Assembly (NCBI GenBank): GCA_029204225.1 | Contig: CM055102.1 | Location: forward strand, 46,764,998-46,828,997 | Origin: Diphasiastrum complanatum | Lineage: Eukaryota; Streptophyta; Lycopodiopsida; Lycopodiales; Lycopodiaceae | Reading direction: 5' to 3' | DNA: 64,000 bases | Shown here: in pieces, positions 57,373 through 64,000 of the stretch | How positions within the stretch are numbered: position 1 is the stretch's first letter | Layout of the letters: every line of letters starts with the position of its first letter | Translations under genes and position numbers: made by a program | The notes under the pieces: model-generated | Told to the model about the DNA's origin: nothing | Seen by the model: only the letters and a program-made list of their open reading frames with translations | Databases searched by the model: none

Positions 57373-59068
57373 AAGATCATCAAGAGCTAGCAGACCACCT
57401 ATTAGGTATATCGACGAGTCTGTAGCCTACCTTGTTCATGAGTCGACGATTGTCAAAGAGGCACTCAGTCAGCCAGATTTTGATCTTTGGAAAGAAGCTA
57501 AGGATAAAGGGTATTCATCTCTTATCAAGAACCAAACATGGATGATTGTTAAATTACCTGCTAGCAAAATCATAATTGATTGCAAATGGATTTTCAAAGT
57601 CAAGTACAAAGCAAATGGAATCATCGACAGAAGAAAAGCCAGCCTTGTTGCCAGAGGATTTTCTCAGGTATACAACATCGATTACACTGTGACTTTCAGT
57701 CCAATAGTTAAGCATTCTTCTATTCAACTTTAATTATCGTTTGCTGCTACAACAGATTTGAAAATACATCAAATGGATGTACAGACAACATATCTCAATA
57801 GGATTATTGAAGAAGACATTTACATGGTGCAACCCAAAGGTTATATTATCAAGGGTAAACACAATCATGTGTGTAAACTCCATAAGGCACTTTATGGCTT
57901 GAAGCAATCTGCTCAAGCATGGTTTCAAAGGATCAGTACTTTCCTTATTGATCACAGTTACACACGTAGCTCTTCAGATTCAGACGTTTACTTCAAGACA
58001 GTGCAACAATCTTTTATCAATATCACTTCGTATGTGCACAACACATTGCTCTTCAGCAACAGTATCGATCTGATAAAAGAAGACAAGTCAATGTTATCTT
58101 CTGAATTCGACATGACCGATCTAAGCGAAGCTCATTTCTGCCTTGGTATTCAAATGCACAAAGATAGAAATCAAAAGTTGATCTACATTACTCAACAGAG
58201 GTACATCTACAATATATTAGTCAAATATAATTTGATTGACTGCAAGTTAGCTCTCTCGCCGATAGAACCAGGTCTCAAATTGTCAAAGGACCAGTGTCCT
58301 CAAATAATTCAAGAGAAGGAGCAGATGTGTGAGTATCCTTATCATTCGATAATAGGATCTCTTATGTACGCAATGATCTGTACCAGGCCAAACATAGCTT
58401 TTGCAGTCATCTCTTTAAATCAGTATATGACCAACCCTAGTGTAACACATTGGAAGGCTCTTATCAGAGTCATGAGATATCTTTGAGCTACAATGGACTT
58501 TTGCATTTGTTATGGAGCAGTCGACAACGGCAAACTCAATTTACTCATTGATTTTACAGATGCAAGTTGGGCAGGAGATATAGACACTCATAAACCCACT
58601 TCCAGATTTACATTCTTCCTCAACAATGGTCCAATTTCCTGGAACAATCGCAAGCAATCTTTGATAGCTCTATTTTTATCAGAATCAGAGTATATCGCAA
58701 TCTCATAAGCTAGAAAGGAAGCAATTTGGTTGAAATACTTACTTCCAGATATCATTCTGAATGAATATGCACCGTCATTATTATTTCGTGATAATCAAAG
58801 TGCCATTGCCTTATCAGTTAACCCTAGATTTCATTCTAGGAGTAAGCACATTGAACTGAAGTATCATTATGTCATAAGCAAAGTTCTCGACAAAGAGACC
58901 AGATTACAGTACTATCGAACGCAACATATGATAGTAGATATTTTTAGTAAAGCATTAAGTTTGGAGGCACACATAAAGTTTTGTACAGAACTAAGTTTAA
59001 AGTCAAGGCATTCATGGATACAGATTAAGGGGAGTGTTGGATTATTCTCCTTCCTACTAATCGACTAA
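57344..59068 (+). pseudogene. Copia reverse transcriptase and RNase H
   Basis: [32 protein letters not shown], then HQMDVQTTYLNRII with the first catalytic Asp, KLHKALYGLKQSAQAWF. The YVDD motif reads YVHN (about 58030-58041), so both catalytic Asp residues are lost. The related copy at 35998-36009 keeps YVDD. RNase H: IDFTDASWAGD (58544 on), LFLSESEYIAIS, then RDNQSAIAL and RSKHIELKYHYV. Stops at 57731, 58484 and 58706. The frame runs into the 3' LTR. Confidence 0.8.
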
Positions 59069-59995
59069 TTGGTTTTTAATCTTCATCCAACTGTTTATCT
59101 AGTTCTGCGAAAATGTCACCACTTATCAGCAAGCAACTTTTGAGAGGAACTAAATGAATGCCAACAGACTCCAGCCAACTGGCAACCACATTTGATGACC
59201 TAATTGCTTAGTATAAATAGCTATTCATATTTCAACATCTTAATTATGAGATCAAGTATTGAATAGTTAGCTCTCTCTCTCTCTCTCTCTCTCTCTCAAG
59301 CCTGTGAGCTTGAACACCCTTGAGCATTCTAGCTCAGTTTTATAGAATTGATTAGAGATTACTATTGCGCTTACTGCTTATCAGTAGTTGCGCTTAATTC
59401 AGACTTATATTTTAGCCGCTCATAGATCTAAGCTTAGAGTATGCAGCTTTGATCCGCAACTTGTTGTACTCATTTACATCTATTTCGCTTTCTTCATCTG
59501 CACACCTATAAAATTATGTATATATTGAATACCATTTGCGTATTCTGGACATATGTGAGAAGAATCAAGTGTGAAGCATAATAGCATCAAAAACTTATCA
59601 GAGATAGACGAAATAGATGCTTTTGCGCATCGATTCTTTGTATTGTCAGTAACAGGTTCATTTCTTTCATAGATTGGATTAGCTTTGTGGAGCACACGGT
59701 TTCGTCCGCTATTGTCTTGTGCTCGCCAGCATTATTGACCTGTATATTTTGCTATACTTAATTTGATTACAGCTCTGTTTTGTGTCAATATTGTTATGCT
59801 TTTCTACATTTGGTCTGACTCTCTTATTGCTTAATCTGGTAGTATGTTCTTAGCGAATTATTATTAGTCTAGTTGTTTGTGACTAATATTTAGTCTTGCC
59901 TTTCGCGACTAATTCGCGACTGATTATCAGTCGAGCTCAGTCTAGCTCTTCGCGAATAATTCGCGACTAATAATTTGTCTTGTCTTAGAAGATCC
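59023..59995 (+). repeat. 3' LTR of copia element (59035 on) and following sequence
   Basis: Purine tract ttaaggggag, then TGTTGGATTATTCTCC from 59035. A TATA box tataaata lies at 59212-59219 and a CT tract at 59274-59296. The LTR end could not be fixed; candidates are between 59500 and 59700. After about 59880 the word ttcgcgactaatt is repeated several times with changes (59905-59975). Confidence 0.6.
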
Positions 59996-60330
59996 AAGAC
60001 AATGCGAAGATGTTCTTCATGTTCCTCAAGGGTCCGCTATAAATCAATATGTCGTCCAAATACACCACCACAAAATTTTCCACATATGGACGAAGGATAT
60101 CGTTCATCATTTGCTGAAAAGTGGCAGGCGCATTTGTGAAAAAGGTAAACTTAAAACTCACAATGGTCGTACCTAGATCGAAGTCCAGTCTTAGGAACTT
60201 CTTTGTTTCTAATCTTTATCGGACAGTATCTTGATCTAAGGTCAATCTTGGAGAAATACTTAGCTCCATGGTGATAATGGAGTCTCTTCTTGAGATGAAT
60301 GATTTGGTGGAAATTGTTGTAGGTGTGGAG
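59996..60330 (-). pseudogene. Ty3 reverse transcriptase fragment
   Basis: The minus strand reads [21 protein letters not shown] with the first catalytic Asp, then in shifted frame [29 protein letters not shown] with YLDD intact (about 60030-60045). Ends abruptly at 59996 where the repeated word region starts. Similar to the RT at 19736-20330. Confidence 0.75.
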
Positions 60331-60419
60331 GAAAGACCCATGGCACAACAAGATCAAGGGAGGTCTGACAAGAGGGCAAAGAAAGTTCTACATGTGATAA
60401 AGATGAATTTTTACCAATG

Positions 60420-61016
60420 AACTTCTCAAGGAAGTTGGTAAGTGTACTTCATTAAATGATGCTTGGGAAGCTTTGAAGAAGCTTTATGAATCCAAGTCTA
60501 CATCAAGGGTACTAACCCTTAGGAGACAAATCTTTCAATGTTTGCAAAATAAGGATGAAGGTGCTCATGCTTTTTTTTTAGGGTTAAAGCATTGAATGAT
60601 GAATTAGCATGTATTGATGAGATCATTAAGGAGGTAAACTTGTTCAAGTTATACTTAATGGCTTGTTGGATAATCATGCTAATCTTGTTCAAGGTTTTTC
60701 TATTTAAAAGACTTTTTCAAGTATTGTGGGTTTGCAAGAGATATTGGTGAATGAAGAGTATAGGCTTCTATCAAGAGGAGATGCATCTACTAAATCTCAA
60801 ATTGATGGAGAGGAGGCTATGTTCATCAAAGGCAAGTTCAAGGGCAAAGGCAAAGGCAAGTGGTCTAAAGGGCAAGATCAAGGTGAGACTTCCTCTTTTG
60901 GCAAAAAGAAAGATAGATCAAAGTTAGAATGCTTCTATTGTGGTATCAAAGGGTGGGCATTTTGCTCTTGATTGCTTCAAAAAGAAGAGAGATCAAGGTG
61001 ATAAGCAAGGAAATCT
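60420..61016 (+). pseudogene. Copia gag with broken zinc knuckle
   Basis: Frames include SKSTSRVLTLRRQIF, LVNEEYRLLSRGDAS and a Gly/Lys-rich basic stretch. The zinc knuckle starts CFYCGIKG and continues GHFALDCFKKKRD in another frame; four extra bases (tggg, about 60952-60956) between the halves explain this, since removing them gives CX2CX4HX4C. Several stops upstream. Confidence 0.7.
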
Positions 61017-62040
61017 AACTCTAGATGAGGATGGTGTTGATGTTCAAAACACAAATGATGATACTTTTGTGATGTCTTCATGTTTGAGTTCTTTTGTTGG
61101 AGATATTGATCATTGGTGGATTGATAGTGGAGCAAGCTCACACATGACTTTTCACAAAGAGTATTTCACATCTTTGTTGGCATACGGAGATGACAAGAGG
61201 GTGACCTACACGACCATTGATGGTGAGTGTGCAATCAAGTGGATCAGCACAATTCCTATTTCTCTCTCCACAAATAGGAACGTTCATTTGAAGGATGTTT
61301 TGTTCATACCTTCCATTACTAAGAACGAACTTAGTGTTAGAAACAAGGGTCTTAGGGTTGAGTTTGATGGTGATACATGCTTGATCAAGAAAAAGGATAT
61401 TGTGATTGCAAGAGGCAAAAGACAAGGTAAGTTATTCAAACTTGATGCTTGTGTTATTGCTAACCAAGTTGGATGTGCAAAAGAGCAAATGTCAATGCAA
61501 GAGGTTTGGCACAAGAGGATGGGGCATCTCAACTTCAAGTCATTGGAGGTAATGGCAAGGAAGCAAGTTGTGATTGGTCTTCCAAATTCCTTAACTAGGA
61601 TCAATCATGTTTGTGAACAATGTGCTTTGTCAAAGTCACATAGGTTACCTTATAAGAGATCTACATCTACATCTACTATGCATTTTCAAGTTGTGCATTT
61701 GGATATTCATGGAGCTACTACAATTAGCAATAGTGGTGCTAAGATGTATGTAGCCTTTATTGATGCTTTTAGTAGATTTTGTTGGGAATATATACTAAAC
61801 AACAAGGATGAAGTGTATGATGTCTTTTTCAAGTTCAAGATTTCAAGGGAGGTCCAATTCTCTACCAAAATTAATTTCTTGAGGAGTGAAAATGGTGGTG
61901 AGTATATTTCTACCAAGTTTTAAGCTTTTTGTGATGAGCATGGGATCAAGAGGGAGTACACAAGTCCAAGGACACCACAAAAAAATGGAGTGGCCAAGAA
62001 GAAGAATAGAACCTTGTGTGAAGGTGCAAAAGCCATGAGA
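60940..62040 (+). pseudogene. Copia protease-integrase, 327-codon open stretch
   Basis: Open from 60940 to 61923. Protease WWIDSGASSHMTF (active-site Asp present). Integrase zinc region VWHKRMGHLNF and CEQCALSKSHRLPY. Core: VVHLDIHGATT with the first Asp; LRSENGGEYIST has Glu where the second catalytic Asp belongs (usual LRSDNGGE). After a stop at 61921, TPQKNGVAKKKNRTL has Lys where the catalytic Glu belongs. Two of three catalytic residues are thus altered. Confidence 0.8.
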
Positions 62041-63696
62041 TTAGTGCTAATCTTCCAAAACCATTTTGGGTCAAGCCTTATTGTGTGCTAATTTTCTATG
62101 CAGTAGGTGGCCGAGTGCTATGTTGGATGGGAAAACCCCTTTTGACGAGTGTCAAGTTCTTCAAAACTTTTGGATGTATTTGCTATATCTACATAACTCT
62201 TGATGATAGGACAAAGGAGGATCATCTTCAAAGAAAGGCATTTTTGTTGGATATAGTGAGGTAAACAAAGCTTACAAGGTTTACTGTCCTTCTACTGATA
62301 AAGTGATCATTAGAAGAGATGTCATTTGTGATGAGGGAAATATTCCAAAGGTTTCTTCAAGTGGTGATGTTGTGGTTGGATCTAACAATCTTGATGTTGA
62401 TGACATGGATGATGCTACTTTGGATGATGTTGATGAAGGGCCTTCATCAAGTCAAAAGCCAAGGAGGACATCAAGGCAAAGGCAAACACCTTCAAGGCTC
62501 ACTTATGATGAGAAAGGTAAGCAGGTTGTTAGTGGAACAAACTATGCTTTCCTAACTTCTTTTGATGAACCTACATGTGTAGATGAGGCAAGACAAAAAG
62601 AGGAGTGGATCTAAGCAATGGATCTTGAGTATCAAGCTCTTATAAAGACCAACACATGGAGATTGTAGAACTTCCAAAGGATAAGAAAGCTATTGATGCA
62701 AGTGGATCTTCAAGGTGAAGACAAACCAAGATGGATCAATCAACAAACACAAATCAAGGTTGGTGGCCAAGGGATATGTACAAGAACATGGTATTGATGG
62801 CAAAGATGGTAAGCATTTGGGTCATCATCTCTCTTGCTAGTCTATTTGGTTGGGATCTATGGCAATTGGATATCACTAATGCATTTTAAATCGTGATCTT
62901 GAGGAGGAAGTATACATGGAGCAACCCGAGGGCTACATCTCGCATGGAAAGCCAAATCATGTTTGTTATTTGCAAAAAAGTTTGTATGGTCTTAAGCAAG
63001 CTCCAAGAAGTTAGTATGCTAAGCTTAACACCTTTCTACTCTCTCAAAACTTTTATATGAGTGAGTATGCTCATTCAATATATTTTAGATTTGTTAGAAA
63101 TCATGTTACCATTTTGCTAATATATGTGGATGACATCATATTGAGTGGAGGCAACAATCAAGATATTAATGAAATCAAGATTGCACTCAAGAAGGAGTTT
63201 GAGGTGCATGATCTTGGGCATTTGCACTATATCTTGGGAATAGAAGTGTTTAGATCTTCTCAATCTACTTTCATTTTTCAAGAGAAGTATGCTAACTCTA
63301 TTCAAAGATATTTCATATGGTAGATGCTAAGCCTTGTGATACACCTATGGAGTCAAATGTAAAGCTCACTATAAGAGGTAATGAAAGATCCTTCAAGGAC
63401 ATTACTCTCTATAGGAAGCTAGTTGGTTCACTCATTTATCTAACCATCACAAGACTTGATCTAAGCCATTGTGTTGGTAGATTAAGCCAATTTGTGCAAG
63501 ATCCTAGAGTGGAGCATTGGAAGTTAGGGAAGAGAGTTTTGAGATACATCATGGGAACTCGAGATTTTGACATATTGTAAGAGGGATCATCACCTAACTT
63601 GTTTGGATGTTCAGATTCAGATTTTGTAGGAGATCAAATGGATAGGAAGTCCATAAGTGCACATGCTATTTTCATAGGTGATGGAGCTATCTCTTG
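62041..63696 (+). pseudogene. Copia linker, reverse transcriptase and RNase H remnants
   Basis: Linker with SSSQKPRRTSRQRQTPSRL (about 62445). RT in changing frames: LYGLKQAPR near 62985, IYVDDIILSGG near 63120 with YVDD intact, HDLGHLHYILGIEVF. RNase H: CDTPMESNVKLTIRG, LVGSLIYLTITRLD, then SDSDFVGDQMDRKS and GDGAISW, where it is cut. Many small indels. Confidence 0.75.
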
Positions 63697-63701
63697 GATG
63701 C

Positions 63702-64000
63702 TGTTGGATCCTTTCCGTGCCTCCCTAATCGTCGCGATCAAGAGGACAAAGTAGGGGTTTGGATCTCCAACTGGGTGAGTTGTCACGTAGTACAGGCTTC
63801 GATCCAATGGGGAGGGAGGGGGTCAAGCTACAGATCTAAACGAAATCTGTTATGTCCATGTCCTGTACAAGGAGATTGGAATAATTCCTGACGTGGATAG
63901 TCGGTCACTCCAGTTGTATGTGATTATTAGTTATGCTACGTCATTCCAAACGTGGTCATATCAAGTAATTAATATAATCATATGAGGGTGGAATATTCTC
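63702..64000 (+). repeat. Possible LTR start at window edge
   Basis: TGTTGGATCCTTTCC begins exactly where the RNase H frame is broken after GDGAISW. An LTR-type TG start at a break in another element suggests a nested insertion continuing beyond the window. The other end is not visible. Confidence 0.35.

Larger units (their letters stand above)
55391..59034 (+). mobile_element. Copia retrotransposon, near complete internal region, dead
   Basis: Order on the plus strand: gag end, zinc knuckle, protease, integrase, reverse transcriptase, RNase H, purine tract, 3' LTR. The 5' LTR and start of gag are missing, replaced by minus-strand LTR sequence. Each domain has stops, described in the next entries. 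Same family as 34690-36260. Confidence 0.8.
60360..63696 (+). mobile_element. Copia retrotransposon, second family, dead and truncated
   Basis: Gag, zinc knuckle, protease, integrase, RT and part of RNase H in normal order on the plus strand. The 5' end is joined to Ty3 RT sequence without an LTR; the 3' end breaks off inside RNase H at GDGAISW, where TGTTGGATCC begins. Differs from the 55-59 kb family in all domains (YVDDIILSGG here). Confidence 0.75.

Overview
The window looks like nuclear DNA of a land plant with a large, repeat-rich genome. A gymnosperm is my best guess and a fern is not excluded. The reasons are a spliced host gene with a 15.4-kb intron packed with transposons, Ty3 and Ty1-copia retrotransposons with initiator-Met-tRNA-type primer sites, hAT and Helitron DNA transposons, long GA/CT/AT microsatellites, and no bacterial-style gene arrangement. 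Species is inference only.

Layout. (1) 1-10636 holds two copies of one hAT/DUF659-type DNA transposon. Copy 2 (4279-10636) keeps both terminal regions, a minus-strand transposase gene in which four exons can be traced (BED finger, DUF659/hAT core, hAT dimerisation region, then a long acidic and proline-rich tail with two AT-hooks), and a second small ORF on the plus strand. Copy 1 (1-4278) is cut by the window edge on the left, lacks 1.1 kb of its core and stops where copy 2 begins. Both are dead through nonsense changes, many of them CAG to TAG. (2) 11631-28607 carries the last four recognisable exons of a conserved host gene encoding a P-loop GTPase-like protein. The Walker A motif spans one splice junction, and the next intron (12238-27674) contains at least eight transposon pieces: a Ty3 element inserted in another Ty3 element, a LARD-like element, a LINE fragment and a copia fragment with a 437-codon open frame. 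(3) 28608-39343 is intergenic or intronic sequence with degenerate retroelements: a Ty3-like gag beside a copia pol, a copia integrase/RNase H fusion, and a 626-bp LTR. (4) 39344-54431 is a direct tandem duplication of a 7.54-kb unit. Each copy contains an LTR, an AT-rich minisatellite, a candidate Helitron 3' end, a 52-nt hairpin, and a degenerate Helitron RepHel gene whose nuclease domain is missing at a long GA tract. (5) 54432-64000 contains a minus-strand LTR, a nearly complete but dead copia element with its 3' LTR, a Ty3 reverse-transcriptase fragment, and a second copia element cut by a possible LTR insertion at the right edge.

Only the host gene looks functional. Everything else coding is mobile-element sequence at various stages of decay. 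The most unusual points are the hAT element's long AT-hook tail and convergent second ORF, its palindrome-rich termini, the 7.5-kb tandem duplication of a Helitron-bearing segment, and the very young-looking hairpin and Helitron end inside that unit. No tRNA, rRNA or CRISPR was seen.
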